DNA of 64,000 nt from Alloyangia pacifica (lineage in GTDB: Bacteria > Pseudomonadota > Alphaproteobacteria > Rhodobacterales > Rhodobacteraceae). A program made the position numbers and the translations under genes. The stretch lies in NCBI RefSeq assembly GCF_020524285.1, contig NZ_JAIVKX010000019.1:1-64000 (forward strand), given 5' to 3'. The notes below the pieces were generated by a model, which ran no database searches, was not told the origin of the DNA, and worked only from the letters and a program-made list of their open reading frames with translations. This document shows, one piece after another, positions 9,520 to 19,021 of the stretch. Position 1 is the first letter of the stretch. Each line of letters opens with the position of its first letter.

Positions 9520-11826
9520 ATGCAAAACACTGAAGTCGACATGATGGACGCCCTTGTCCCTTGTCAAAAGCTCGCCGCTCAGTTGCGCAGGGATGTCCAT
9601 GATCTGGGGGCAGTGCCGGCATCTCGGGCAATCGCAGGGCTGAAAGCAGCCGCCATGGCCGATGGCTTCTCGGAGGCGGCAGCAAAGCTGCAGGCACAGG
9701 TTGTCGTGTCAGTGCTGATCGCGTGTGGTGATCTTGGCTCGGGCAAATCGTACGGTGACACGGTCTTGGTGAAACGGCGATCGGTGTCGGTGCTGTTTCA
9801 GGGGGATCGCTGCATCCTCTTTGGGGGCGATCCGTCTCAAGGTGAAACTCATGGCCTGTTGCGGGCAACGGATGTTGTGCCTGCTGATGTTACCAGTTTC
9901 CTGGACTGGGCCGGCGAGCTTTCAAATGAGGACATTGTTGGTATCTGGCAAATTCTGGACGCGGGTGTCTGGTCGTTGGACGCAATTTTGTCGGACGGAG
10001 CGGCGCGCGCCCTCTGCCTTGCAGGCGTCGTGCCTGAAGGCCTTATTCCCGAAGAGGCATCTGTTTGGCTCAGGGAGAACTTTCCTTTGCCGCGGAAAGA
10101 GGGGAATGCTGCAGATCCATCGCAAACCGCGGTGATCGAGCGCCCCGCAAGCGCACGGCAGATCGTCACCGCCGGGCCGGGCAGTGGCAAAACGCACACC
10201 GCCACGGAACGTGTCATCCATCTTGTGAAACAGGGTGTGCCGCCCGCTGGAATTCGCCTCATCACATTTACCCGCGTCGCGGCTGGAGAGGTGGGCCGTC
10301 GCATCTCGCATGCCCTGGCTGAACATACCTACTCCGGTGGCGTCATATGCGGGACGATTGACTCCCTCGCGTGGAACTTGGTGACCACGCTTGGGAATGC
10401 GCCTTCCGGTGGACACGAGCGGATTATCCAAGTTGCTCGAAAGTCGATCGCCGGCGGCGAGCAGGCGATGCTGGATTTGCTTGCAGGTATTTCCCATCTG
10501 GTGATCGACGAAGCACAGGACATCGTTGGAGAGCGGCATATGTTTTGCCGCGCATTGATCGATGCGCTGCCAACGAGCGTTGGCGTCACGGTGTTGGGTG
10601 ACGGAGCACAGGCGATCTACGGATCGTGGGCGGGTGACAAAGGAGGCGGAGGCTCACTTCATGCCGAGCTCAAACGCGGCAACGGTTGGGAAGACCGTTC
10701 CCTGACGGCAAACCATCGGACGAAATCGGACGGCTTGAGGAGGTTCTTTGCGCAAGCGCGTGCACTGTTGGATGTCGATGGTGATCCTCGTTCGATCTAT
10801 CTCGAAATTCGGGAAATGCTCGAAGATGTTGCGACCGACCCGAGCGTAAGTCTGACCGGACCGGTTTTCCCATGGCGGGATGACAGCCTGATCCTATTCC
10901 GGGGCCGCGCCGCAACCGAGGCGGCGTCAGTTCGGCTTACGCGCGCTGCGCGCGCGCACCGACTAAAACTTGCGGGTCAAACCACCGTTTGTGATCCTTT
11001 GGTGGGCGCGATCTGTGCAGGTCTTGGTGCCGGGGCCGCAATCCGGCTTGAGCACGTCCGGCGGCGACTTGCAGACCTTCATCCTGCGCCGTTTGGTCTG
11101 ATCGAAGAGGACGTGCTTTCTGACCTTCAGTCCCTCGGGAGTGGACCAACTGCTCGTGTTCAGGACATCGCGGAAGCTGTAGAGCGGGAGCCGATGCGAC
11201 ACACACGCGATCATGTCGGCACCGCAGGTCCGTTGCTTGGTTCCATTCATGGTGCGAAGGGACGGGAAGCATCGAACGTGCTTCTTATGCTGCCGCCAGT
11301 TCCGACCGGCGATGATGTCGATTGGCGAGAGGAAGCTCGCGTTCTGTTCGTCGGGGCGACGAGAGCATCAGCACACCTGTATCTGGGCAGGGCACTGTCT
11401 GGAATTGTTCGGCCTGGAAAAAATGGCGGTAGATGGATGCGCGGAAACGGTGGAGGACTACTTCTTTCCGGATCAGACGGTTTGCGGCCCCTCGCCGGGA
11501 TCGCTCCGGCCTTGGCAGTTTGGGAGGCCGCATTCCGGCAGCCGAGTTGTGGGTTCCGGCGCAGTGAAACAGATGACGGGGCTCCTTGGCATCTTTTCAC
11601 GGACAGTGGTGAGCCGCTGGCGCAAGTCGATAGCCCGCTGGCCGCTAACCTCGACTACATCGAGTCTGCCCGGGGCGGCCTCGCGGTCGGCACGTTGCGC
11701 GTCGTCGGGGCCACGACCGTAGTTGACCGTCGGAGCGATGGCAAAATTCAATCGGTGACCCTGCTGCCGGTGCTTCAGGGCGTCGCGCGAGGCGCCGAGA
11801 ACGAGGACAATCAAGATGACCAGTAA
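9520..11826 (+). CDS. UvrD-like superfamily 1 helicase
   Basis: About 768 residues from the ATG at 9520; the ATG at 9541 is also possible, and neither has a strong ribosome site. The helicase core starts near residue 215: Walker A TAGPGSGKTHTATE, motif Ia LITFTRVAAGEVGRR, Walker B HLVIDEAQD, motif IV ANHRTKSDGLRRFF, motif V IHGAKGREA and motif VI VLFVGATRASAHLYL. These are typical of UvrD/Rep 3'-5' DNA helicases. The first 200 residues are an added, unrecognised domain. It overlaps the DrmA-like gene by 11 nt and so leads a three-gene operon with drmA and drmB. A UvrD-type helicase in this position is not a standard DISARM part. Confidence 0.88.
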   Translation: MQNTEVDMMDALVPCQKLAAQLRRDVHDLGAVPASRAIAGLKAAAMADGFSEAAAKLQAQVVVSVLIACGDLGSGKSYGDTVLVKRRSVSVLFQGDRCILFGGDPSQGETHGLLRATDVVPADVTSFLDWAGELSNEDIVGIWQILDAGVWSLDAILSDGAARALCLAGVVPEGLIPEEASVWLRENFPLPRKEGNAADPSQTAVIERPASARQIVTAGPGSGKTHTATERVIHLVKQGVPPAGIRLITFTRVAAGEVGRRISHALAEHTYSGGVICGTIDSLAWNLVTTLGNAPSGGHERIIQVARKSIAGGEQAMLDLLAGISHLVIDEAQDIVGERHMFCRALIDALPTSVGVTVLGDGAQAIYGSWAGDKGGGGSLHAELKRGNGWEDRSLTANHRTKSDGLRRFFAQARALLDVDGDPRSIYLEIREMLEDVATDPSVSLTGPVFPWRDDSLILFRGRAATEAASVRLTRAARAHRLKLAGQTTVCDPLVGAICAGLGAGAAIRLEHVRRRLADLHPAPFGLIEEDVLSDLQSLGSGPTARVQDIAEAVEREPMRHTRDHVGTAGPLLGSIHGAKGREASNVLLMLPPVPTGDDVDWREEARVLFVGATRASAHLYLGRALSGIVRPGKNGGRWMRGNGGGLLLSGSDGLRPLAGIAPALAVWEAAFRQPSCGFRRSETDDGAPWHLFTDSGEPLAQVDSPLAANLDYIESARGGLAVGTLRVVGATTVVDRRSDGKIQSVTLLPVLQGVARGAENEDNQDDQ

Positions 11827-14800
11827 CGACGCGGATGTCGCGCGCCAGCGTATGATCGAACGCCTCAGGCAGGATCTCATGGGTCCCTTGGCTGATGATG
11901 AGGTTCTGCACGACAGCCCATCGGAAATCTACATGACAGGTATTCTGTTCGCCCAGAAGAATCCTCAGGGCGTGGGTGAGACGGAGGGCGCGGTTCTTGT
12001 TTCCGACGAGGAGGACGATGCAGCCTCCCGGGTGCCGCCGGATACCTTCCGCCCGAGCTCGGCGGGATTGTCGTTTGCCGTACGCTCGAACGATGGCGAA
12101 AACGTCTTGCTCAACGTGGATGTTTCGGCGGCCCGGTATGAGGTCCGACCCCGTGCCACCTCAGACGACGGGCGCCCACGCTTTGACTGGATACGCAAAC
12201 CGCTGAGCGCTCGTACCTCCATCGAGTTGCCTGGTGATCGCGATGGGGCATACGATGTGCCGGGTATTCCGGATCTGGCGCTCTGGTTGCGTACGCGCAA
12301 ACATGGCGACCTTTATCTCGTGACGATTATTCTTCTGAACAGGAACGTGACGCCAGAGAAGCCCGAACCCGGATTACGGGATGCCGGTAATCTGCATCAG
12401 GTTGGCTTCTGCGTCGACGCTGATTCAGATTTTGGCGTCATAGTGCCCCGTCCAGATCCCATGCAGCGAATGCCCGATGAAGACCGCGCTACGGCCGCGC
12501 TGCTTTATCGCGACTCTCCCGACTATGGCGCCGGGCATACCTGCTCCATTCGCAGTGAGCAAATGCCGGATGGAACGGTTCGCCTCTCGACCGAGTGGCT
12601 GCCCTCAAAGCTGGTCAGATCGCCGGGGCCGCTGGGTGATCCGGAGCATTTTGCGAAACTCGTCGCGACAAAGCTTGAGGGGGCCCTCGGCTCCGAGTGG
12701 CTGTCTATCGCGCCCTCTGGCGATGTTTGCGTGGCACTCGATGACCTCTGCGCGTGCTACGACGAATGGATTTCTGCTCGAAATGCTGAGGTTGCTGCAC
12801 TGCCATCTGGGCTACAGGATACGGCGCGGCGACATCTGACTGAGTGTCGCAAAGCATCCGGCAGGATGAGAGAGGGTGTGGCTCTTCTTCGGAAGGATGG
12901 TCCCGAACTCATCGCTTTCCGGCTCGCCAATCGCGCTCTCTGGCAGCAGAACGAATGGAAGCGTAAGCGAAACTCCAAGATTGCCCCATTGGTCTGGCGC
13001 CCGTTTCAGATGGCCTTCGTGCTGCTGTGCATGGCGTCGACAGGGGACAGGGATCACACTGATCGTGGTGTGATGGATTTGCTCTGGTTTCCCACAGGGG
13101 GGGGCAAGACCGAGGCCTACCTGCTGCTGACGGCGTACACGATTTTCCTGCGCCGTCAGCAAGGTGGGCCAGAAACGGAAGGTGTGACCGTTCTGATGCG
13201 CTACACGCTGCGCCTTTTGACGGCGCAGCAATTCCAGCGGGCAGCGGCGATGATCCTTGCCTGTGATCTGCTGCGGACCGGAGACTGCGACTGCCCCGGC
13301 ATCGACATACCTTCGTCACTCGCGAAAGGCGCGCCAATTTCCATCGGGCTCTGGGTCGGGAGGGACACGACTCCGAACTGGGTTGTCGAAACGGAAAAGA
13401 CTGGCTCACCTGCACAGATCGAGCACTGCCCGGATTGCGGTTCGCACCTTGAATGGGACATCGCGTCCACCGGTGACCGGATCCATGCATGCTGCCGTGA
13501 TACCGGATGCAAATCAGGGCAGGCGCGCAACCACTTTCCTTTCTGGACGGTCGACGAAGACATCTACCGCGAACTTCCGACACTGCTCCTGGGCACTGCG
13601 GACAAATTCGTTCAGATTGTCACAAAGAAGGAAACCGGTCGCCTGTTCGGGCTTGGCGATGCCGGTCGGTTACCGCCTGACCTGATCATTCAGGATGAAC
13701 TTCATCTCATCTCCGGGCCATTGGGCAGCATGGCGGGCCTTTTCGAAACCGCAATCGACGCACTGTGCACCCGGGACGGACGGCGCCCGAAGGTGATCGG
13801 CTCCACTGCAACGATCAGGCGCGCAGCGGATCAGGTGCTGAACCTGTTCGATCGCTCCGTCATGCAATTCCCTCCACCGGGATTGCACCATGCCAATTCC
13901 GGCTTTGCCTGTGTCGAGCAGGACAGCCCGGGTCGGCTGTATCTGGGCGTCACAACGGCGGGTCGCACCGGTAGCTACATTTATCAGGCGATTGCATCAT
14001 CTCTTCTCCAAGGCGCTGCTGATCAGTCGTTTTCCGGTGCAGAGGAAGATTACTACTGGACGCTTGTCGGTTACTTCAATTCGCTGCGCGAACTCGGGAG
14101 TGCCTCGATCATCATGCAGGACGACGTCACGCATGGGATCGAACTGGTTTCGGCACGACGGCACGAGCAGCCGCGTCATCTTCATCCGCCGACTGAACTG
14201 ACAAGCCGAGTTAAGTCGGACGAGATCCGCGAAAAGCTCCTGGAACTGGATGCAACGCGCGACAGCGACGGGGCGGCAGACGTCGTTCTGGCATCAAACA
14301 TGATCTCGGTCGGTCTCGACGTCGGGCGTCTGGGCCTCATGCTCGTCAATGGCCAGCCAAAGACCATCGCTGAATACATCCAAGCAACAAGCCGCGTTGG
14401 TCGCGGTCGCGTTCCCGGACTTGTCGTCACGCTCTATAATGCGAGCAAGTCCCGGGACCGAAGCCGTTATGAGACCTTCCCGACTTGGCATGGCGCTCTC
14501 TATCGGGATGTCGAGGCAACCGGAGTGACGCCCTTCGCACCGAGGGCGCGGGACAAGGCACTCCATGCCCCGTTCGTTGCAATGGTGCGGCATCTGGTGC
14601 CGGGCATGCTGGACTCGCCAGCTGTGGCGGCGAGCCACGAGGCGAAGCTGAACACACTGATCGATGTGATATGTCAGCGGATCTCCAACGTAGACCCGGG
14701 TGAGGCTGATGCTGCCCGTCGCGAACTTGGGGAATTCATGATGCGCTGGCTTCGCCGCGGCGCGCTGCCAAAATACTGGGACAACTGGTCGGACAACGCT

Positions 14801-14956
14801 CTGCTGATTTCAGCGGATGCACAGGCGACATCCAATGCCTCCGGCTTCTCCAAAGGTCTCGCACGGGCCACTCCAGGAACGCTGCGCGCTGTCGAGCCTT
14901 CGACAGAATTCGTCATCAAAGAAATTGCGTCGTCGGACGTTGAGGAAATCCAATGA
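11816..14956 (+). CDS. drmA: DrmA-like DISARM helicase
   Basis: A 1046-residue superfamily 2 helicase with DrmA hallmarks. The N-terminus has the family signature around LRQDLMGPLADDE and EIYMTGILFA. Walker A is WFPTGGGKTEAYLLL (about residue 423), the Walker B region IIQDELHLISGPLG (about 624), motif III GSTATIRR, and motif VI ATSRVGRGRVPG (about 855). A probable zinc ribbon (CPDCGSHLEW then CCRDTGCKSG, about 537-565) is inserted. In DISARM, DrmA binds DNA and works as a complex with DrmB. Here it overlaps the UvrD-like gene by 11 nt and drmB by 4 nt (ATGA). No phospholipase-D DrmC gene follows, so the locus is DISARM-like rather than a standard class 1 or 2 system. Confidence 0.88.
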   Translation: MTSNDADVARQRMIERLRQDLMGPLADDEVLHDSPSEIYMTGILFAQKNPQGVGETEGAVLVSDEEDDAASRVPPDTFRPSSAGLSFAVRSNDGENVLLNVDVSAARYEVRPRATSDDGRPRFDWIRKPLSARTSIELPGDRDGAYDVPGIPDLALWLRTRKHGDLYLVTIILLNRNVTPEKPEPGLRDAGNLHQVGFCVDADSDFGVIVPRPDPMQRMPDEDRATAALLYRDSPDYGAGHTCSIRSEQMPDGTVRLSTEWLPSKLVRSPGPLGDPEHFAKLVATKLEGALGSEWLSIAPSGDVCVALDDLCACYDEWISARNAEVAALPSGLQDTARRHLTECRKASGRMREGVALLRKDGPELIAFRLANRALWQQNEWKRKRNSKIAPLVWRPFQMAFVLLCMASTGDRDHTDRGVMDLLWFPTGGGKTEAYLLLTAYTIFLRRQQGGPETEGVTVLMRYTLRLLTAQQFQRAAAMILACDLLRTGDCDCPGIDIPSSLAKGAPISIGLWVGRDTTPNWVVETEKTGSPAQIEHCPDCGSHLEWDIASTGDRIHACCRDTGCKSGQARNHFPFWTVDEDIYRELPTLLLGTADKFVQIVTKKETGRLFGLGDAGRLPPDLIIQDELHLISGPLGSMAGLFETAIDALCTRDGRRPKVIGSTATIRRAADQVLNLFDRSVMQFPPPGLHHANSGFACVEQDSPGRLYLGVTTAGRTGSYIYQAIASSLLQGAADQSFSGAEEDYYWTLVGYFNSLRELGSASIIMQDDVTHGIELVSARRHEQPRHLHPPTELTSRVKSDEIREKLLELDATRDSDGAADVVLASNMISVGLDVGRLGLMLVNGQPKTIAEYIQATSRVGRGRVPGLVVTLYNASKSRDRSRYETFPTWHGALYRDVEATGVTPFAPRARDKALHAPFVAMVRHLVPGMLDSPAVAASHEAKLNTLIDVICQRISNVDPGEADAARRELGEFMMRWLRRGALPKYWDNWSDNALLISADAQATSNASGFSKGLARATPGTLRAVEPSTEFVIKEIASSDVEEIQ

Positions 14957-16713
14957 GCAAGAATGTCGGCAGCATCCGCCGCAGCCAGATCATCTCGACC
15001 TTCGGTCCGGGGGCGATCGTCGATTTCCGTCTACCGGGAAGCGGAGCACTGCTTTCAGGTGTCATGCAAGGTTTGGAGGCGTGGGAGGCCTACACGAAAG
15101 GCGGTTTCAAGCAGGATGTGGTACGCGAACCGCGACTTGAAGCGCTCTTGGGAGTCGACCATTTTCGGGCGCCCCCAGTCGGGACCTATCTGAAGGACGG
15201 TCAGACCAGAGATCGAGTGCTTCCGATAGAACGTTTTCCGGATTGGCTTTCATGTCCAGAGTGCCACGTCATCAACCGTTCACAGCATTGGGCACCGTCG
15301 CGAAACGGCGACAGTCTGCATTGCGGTCAATGTCGTGGGAAGCCTGCCGTGGTACCCGTGCGCTTTGTTGCCATTTGCGAGAATGGGCATCTCGATGATT
15401 TCCCTTGGGCTTCCTGGTTGACGCACGAGGCCAGGTGTTCCCGGCCGATCCTGGCTTTGAAGACGGTCGGCGCGGGTATTGGGGGACTGCTACTGACCTG
15501 CAAGTCCTGCGATGCCGCGCGTACGATGGCCGAGGCATTCTCGCCCAAGGGCATTCCGAAACACAGATGCGGCGGCGGCAGGCCTTGGCTTGGTGGTCGC
15601 CAGTTGGGATGCGAAGCTCCGCCGCGGATCACGCAGCGCGGCGCGAGCAATGTCTATTTCTCGATCGAGCAAAGCGCGATTACCCTTCCTGACTGGAAGG
15701 TGACCTTCAAAGAGAAGATTTCTGACTTCGTGGACACGCTCGATTTCTTTGATGATAAGGATACGCTTGTCGCTTTTATTGCGAAGAAAATCCTACCGAC
15801 TTGGGACGGTGCTGAGAGTGCAGAAGAAATCGCCTGTCTTTACAGGGAGATGAAGGAAGATAACTCGGGAGCCGAAGGAGACCTGCGGTTGGACGAGTTC
15901 CGGATGCTGCTGACGGATACTTCTGCGTCGGACGAAAGCGCGATGACCCTGCTGAACCGTCAGCAACCTGTGCCAGCCCCATTGTCAGGGATGATCACTT
16001 GGATTTCGTCGGTGGAACGTCTTCGGGAAGTGCGTGCCCTGACCGGATTCACGAGGCTGAAGGCGCAGGTCGGTGGCAAGCCGGATCCGGTGCCGCTGTC
16101 TCGATCTGGATTGTCATGGTTGCCAGCCGTTGCCATGCATGGGGAAGGTATCTTCCTGTCGTTGGATCTCGACGCTGTTTCAGAGTGGGAGAGCCGGACG
16201 GATGTTGTCGAACATCTTGCCGGCTTGATCCAGACACACATTGAGACCGCTCGTGCTGAAGGAAAACAGGTGGATGGTGCGCCGCTACAACTCAATGCCC
16301 GGTACATGCTAATCCATACTTTGGCGCACGCACTGATCGCTCGCCTGTCTCTCGACAGTGGGTATTCCTCGAGCGCCTTGCGTGAGCGCCTTTATGTCGG
16401 GCCGGATATGGCTGGATTGCTTATCTACACCTCAACGCCCGATGCGGATGGAACGATGGGCGGGCTTTCACGGCAGGCCCGACCGACCCGCATGGAGCAA
16501 CTGGTCCTACAGGCGCTGGCGGACCATGAACTTTGCTCCGCTGATCCGCTTTGTTCCGAAGGGATGGCGCGGAGTGGCTCGAACGGAAATCACGCAGCGT
16601 GCCATAACTGTGTCTTCCTTCCGGAAACCAGCTGCGAGGCTTGGAATGGCTTTCTTGACCGGAGCTTGTTGAGTGCCGGACCGCTTTCGTTTTTCAAAAA
16701 TCTGGTCGAATGA
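14953..16713 (+). CDS. drmB: DrmB-like protein with DUF1998 domain
   Basis: A 586-residue protein. It begins SIRRSQIISTFGPGAIVDF, the characteristic DrmB N-terminal pattern. Metal-binding cysteines occur early (CPECHVIN, CGQC, about residues 98-122). The C-terminal DUF1998 domain includes RYMLIHTLAHALIARL and a late cysteine cluster (CHNCVFLPETSCEAW). DrmB partners DrmA in DISARM and contributes to DNA loading. The start overlaps the drmA stop (ATGA). It is shorter than many DrmB proteins but looks intact. A hairpin follows between it and the convergent EcoRII-N gene. Confidence 0.88.
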   Translation: MSKNVGSIRRSQIISTFGPGAIVDFRLPGSGALLSGVMQGLEAWEAYTKGGFKQDVVREPRLEALLGVDHFRAPPVGTYLKDGQTRDRVLPIERFPDWLSCPECHVINRSQHWAPSRNGDSLHCGQCRGKPAVVPVRFVAICENGHLDDFPWASWLTHEARCSRPILALKTVGAGIGGLLLTCKSCDAARTMAEAFSPKGIPKHRCGGGRPWLGGRQLGCEAPPRITQRGASNVYFSIEQSAITLPDWKVTFKEKISDFVDTLDFFDDKDTLVAFIAKKILPTWDGAESAEEIACLYREMKEDNSGAEGDLRLDEFRMLLTDTSASDESAMTLLNRQQPVPAPLSGMITWISSVERLREVRALTGFTRLKAQVGGKPDPVPLSRSGLSWLPAVAMHGEGIFLSLDLDAVSEWESRTDVVEHLAGLIQTHIETARAEGKQVDGAPLQLNARYMLIHTLAHALIARLSLDSGYSSSALRERLYVGPDMAGLLIYTSTPDADGTMGGLSRQARPTRMEQLVLQALADHELCSADPLCSEGMARSGSNGNHAACHNCVFLPETSCEAWNGFLDRSLLSAGPLSFFKNLVE

Positions 16714-16728
16714 ATAAGCTGATCGAGC

Positions 16729-16771
16729 ATTGACCTCCTGCCGCCGGTCTTCCGGTCAGCGGAGAGTCAAT
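16729..16771. terminator. hairpin between convergent operons
   Basis: attgac at 16729-16734 pairs with gtcaat at 16766-16771, and the interior (ctcc/ggag, ccgg/ccgg) continues the stem with a bulge. It sits exactly between the ends of drmB and the EcoRII-N gene, so it may end transcription from both sides. There is no long T-tract. Confidence 0.5.
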
Positions 16772-17201
16772 GCACGCGGCGCCAGCCGGCAGAAATCTTG
16801 ATGCGGACGGGGCCATCGTCGGCTGGTTCGTCGGGTTCCTGCGGTGCTTTGACGACGTTGATCTGGTAGCGGGTCGCGCCGTCTTCTTTGGATATTTCGA
16901 AAGAGTCGCCCTCCTTTGCGCCTTCGACCCTGAAGAACTTTGTCAGGTGCGTGATCCGGTATTCATTCCGTGTCCCTTTCGGCTTGTGGAAGCGGTTGTT
17001 GTAATAGACGTAACGCAGGCGAAGTTCGCGCCCATCGGGGGTTACGCAAATAATCCACTCGCTCGGATTGTATTCGTTGGGGTCCAAGTGCGGGAGAAAT
17101 GCCAGAAGCTCGCTGTCGCCCTTCGGGATGAGGATGCCGCCCATGTGGGCACCCGTTGAACCGACGTCATTGGCGCTAAGGGTCTTCAGGAATTTCTTCA
17201 T
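16767..17201 (-). CDS. stand-alone EcoRII-N effector-binding domain (B3-like DNA binding)
   Basis: A 144-residue protein matching the N-terminal domain of the type IIE restriction enzyme EcoRII. The signature runs KTLSANDVGSTGAHMGGILI near the N-terminus, then YVYYNNRFHKPKGTRNEYRI in the middle. In EcoRII this B3-like domain binds a CCWGG copy as allosteric effector, and a separate PD-(D/E)XK domain cuts. Here the catalytic domain is absent: the protein ends soon after the domain with an acidic linker and a basic tail. It is the last gene of the dcm operon, with its ATG overlapping the SNF2 stop (ATGA). It probably provides sequence recognition for the SNF2/GHKL/HNH partners. Confidence 0.87.
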   Translation of the reverse strand: MKKFLKTLSANDVGSTGAHMGGILIPKGDSELLAFLPHLDPNEYNPSEWIICVTPDGRELRLRYVYYNNRFHKPKGTRNEYRITHLTKFFRVEGAKEGDSFEISKEDGATRYQINVVKAPQEPDEPADDGPVRIKISAGWRRVH

Positions 17202-19021
17202 CGGGACTTTCCGTTGGGAGTCATTTGGAGTGCCCGGGTCAGATCTTCGGCGTCACGGATCGCTACAGGCACGGTTTCGTTTGCGAGTTCACTTTTCCAC
17301 GCCGAACGTTCGATCATAACTTGTTCGACCGTATCCGCGTAGAAGAGGCGGTAGATGGTGACCGGCTCGGTCTGGCCGCGGCGATGCGCACGGGCACTGG
17401 CCTGTGCCTCAAGTGCCGGATTCCATAGGGGCGTGAAGTGGATGACGATTCTCGCGGCGGTGATGTTCAGGCCTGCACCTGCAGCGCGCGGGTTGAGCAC
17501 GAGGCAGGCTGGGCCATCTATGGACGAGAATTCATCGACGATGGCTTGGCGCTCCTGCTGAGCTGTGCTGCCGTTGATGGCACCCCACCATGCGTCAGGC
17601 AGGTCATGACCGGCTTCCTTCAAGAGGTCTCCGAGCCTATTGAAGGAAGCAAAGACGAGCACTTTGCGCCGGTTGATGAATACTTCGCGCAATAGCGCAA
17701 CGGCCCGCTCCATCTTCGGCGTCATCAGTGGTACGGTATCGCTTTTCACCACGTCGGCATTTTCGTCGCCTTGCGCGTCGTCTGCGCTCCTGAGCCATGG
17801 GTGGGCACAGAACAGTTGCAACTGCAGCGTTGCAACCAGCGCCCCGGCCACCGGATATTTCTCGAGGGTCGTCTGTCTGACCAATTCGTATTGCCGGGCA
17901 AGCTCGTCATCGAGCGAGAGCGGCAGCTCAACATCGATCCGTTCGGGCAGGTCGCCTGCCACATCAACGACCCGCCGTTTCAGGATGACAGGGTCGGTCA
18001 GCTGTGCCAGCCGATGAGCGGCTTCCACAGTGTCAGGATATTCAACCTCGAAGACGCTCCGTTGGCCTAACATACCCGGGACCGCCAGATCGATCAGCGA
18101 CCAGAGGTCGAGAAGAGTGTTCTCGACCGGTGTTCCTGTCATGGGGATAGCACAGCGCCGCGGTATGGTGGCCAGTGCCTGACGACGGTTGGACTCCGGG
18201 TTCTTGACTGCTTGCGCTTCGTCACAGATCACCCAAGACCATTCCAAGGACGAGAGCAAGGCGATGTCGTTTACCATGGTGTCGTAGGTCGTGATGACGA
18301 CGGAGGAGACCTGCAGGTCGCGGAAAATGCCGGCCCGATACGCACCTCGATGCACCAAAATGGTGAGCGACGGTGCAAAGCGGCGGACCTCGCGGACCCA
18401 GTTGGCAATCAGGCTTGTCGGGCAGACGATGAGCGCCGGTGCAGTGTCCGGAGGCGGATCCATCATCAGGAGCGCGATAATTTGCAGGGTTTTCCCAAGG
18501 CCCATTTCATCCGCGAGGATCAGGCCGCCGGTCCGCTTGGCGGTCTGCCACATCCACTGGACGCCTCGGGCCTGATAGGGAAACAGCTTCGCGTCCAGGC
18601 CGGGGATGGACATTTCCGAGCCAAGACCGTCCGCCGCAACCGTGCCAGGTCGAAATACTTCTTGGTCGGCCTCGACTTGTATCAGATCGTTCAGTTCCCG
18701 GGTGAGCCTCACGCCCAAGGCAAACGGGATATCCTGCGGATCGGCTCCTTCGAGGACTTCGGCCACCAGATCGGGCGTATCTTGGGGCAGAGGCCTGATC
18801 GTTTTGCCATCGAGCACCCAGGCGTGGCGGGGTGAGGGAGCCTCGATGAAGCTTTGGGTGCCACGCAGCATCCGAAGGCCACCCAGCCGTGCGGCAAGGC
18901 GCACGGGGCCATTGCCGATCCGGAGGGCTGGATCGAGGACCCGCTCAGAAACGCTGAACCGGTCGCCAAATTCTGCGACAACCTCATCGAACGTGATGGG
19001 CATGTCGGTCGGTGTGCTCAC
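17198..19021 (-). CDS. SNF2-family DNA-dependent ATPase
   Basis: A 607-residue SNF2 protein. The canonical motifs are LILADEMGLGKTLQIIALL (Walker A), VICDEAQAVKNP (DEAQ box), MTGTPVENTLLDLWSL (motif III), VLNPRAAGAGLNITAA (motif V) and ARAHRRGQTEPVTIYRL (motif VI). The GTG start at 19021 overlaps the HNH stop (GTGA); the frame extends further upstream but into the HNH gene. Its own stop overlaps the EcoRII-N start. SNF2 motors in restriction cassettes translocate on DNA or remodel protein complexes. It differs from the first SNF2 protein in this island, which is RapA-like and larger. Confidence 0.9.
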   Translation of the reverse strand: MSTPTDMPITFDEVVAEFGDRFSVSERVLDPALRIGNGPVRLAARLGGLRMLRGTQSFIEAPSPRHAWVLDGKTIRPLPQDTPDLVAEVLEGADPQDIPFALGVRLTRELNDLIQVEADQEVFRPGTVAADGLGSEMSIPGLDAKLFPYQARGVQWMWQTAKRTGGLILADEMGLGKTLQIIALLMMDPPPDTAPALIVCPTSLIANWVREVRRFAPSLTILVHRGAYRAGIFRDLQVSSVVITTYDTMVNDIALLSSLEWSWVICDEAQAVKNPESNRRQALATIPRRCAIPMTGTPVENTLLDLWSLIDLAVPGMLGQRSVFEVEYPDTVEAAHRLAQLTDPVILKRRVVDVAGDLPERIDVELPLSLDDELARQYELVRQTTLEKYPVAGALVATLQLQLFCAHPWLRSADDAQGDENADVVKSDTVPLMTPKMERAVALLREVFINRRKVLVFASFNRLGDLLKEAGHDLPDAWWGAINGSTAQQERQAIVDEFSSIDGPACLVLNPRAAGAGLNITAARIVIHFTPLWNPALEAQASARAHRRGQTEPVTIYRLFYADTVEQVMIERSAWKSELANETVPVAIRDAEDLTRALQMTPNGKSR

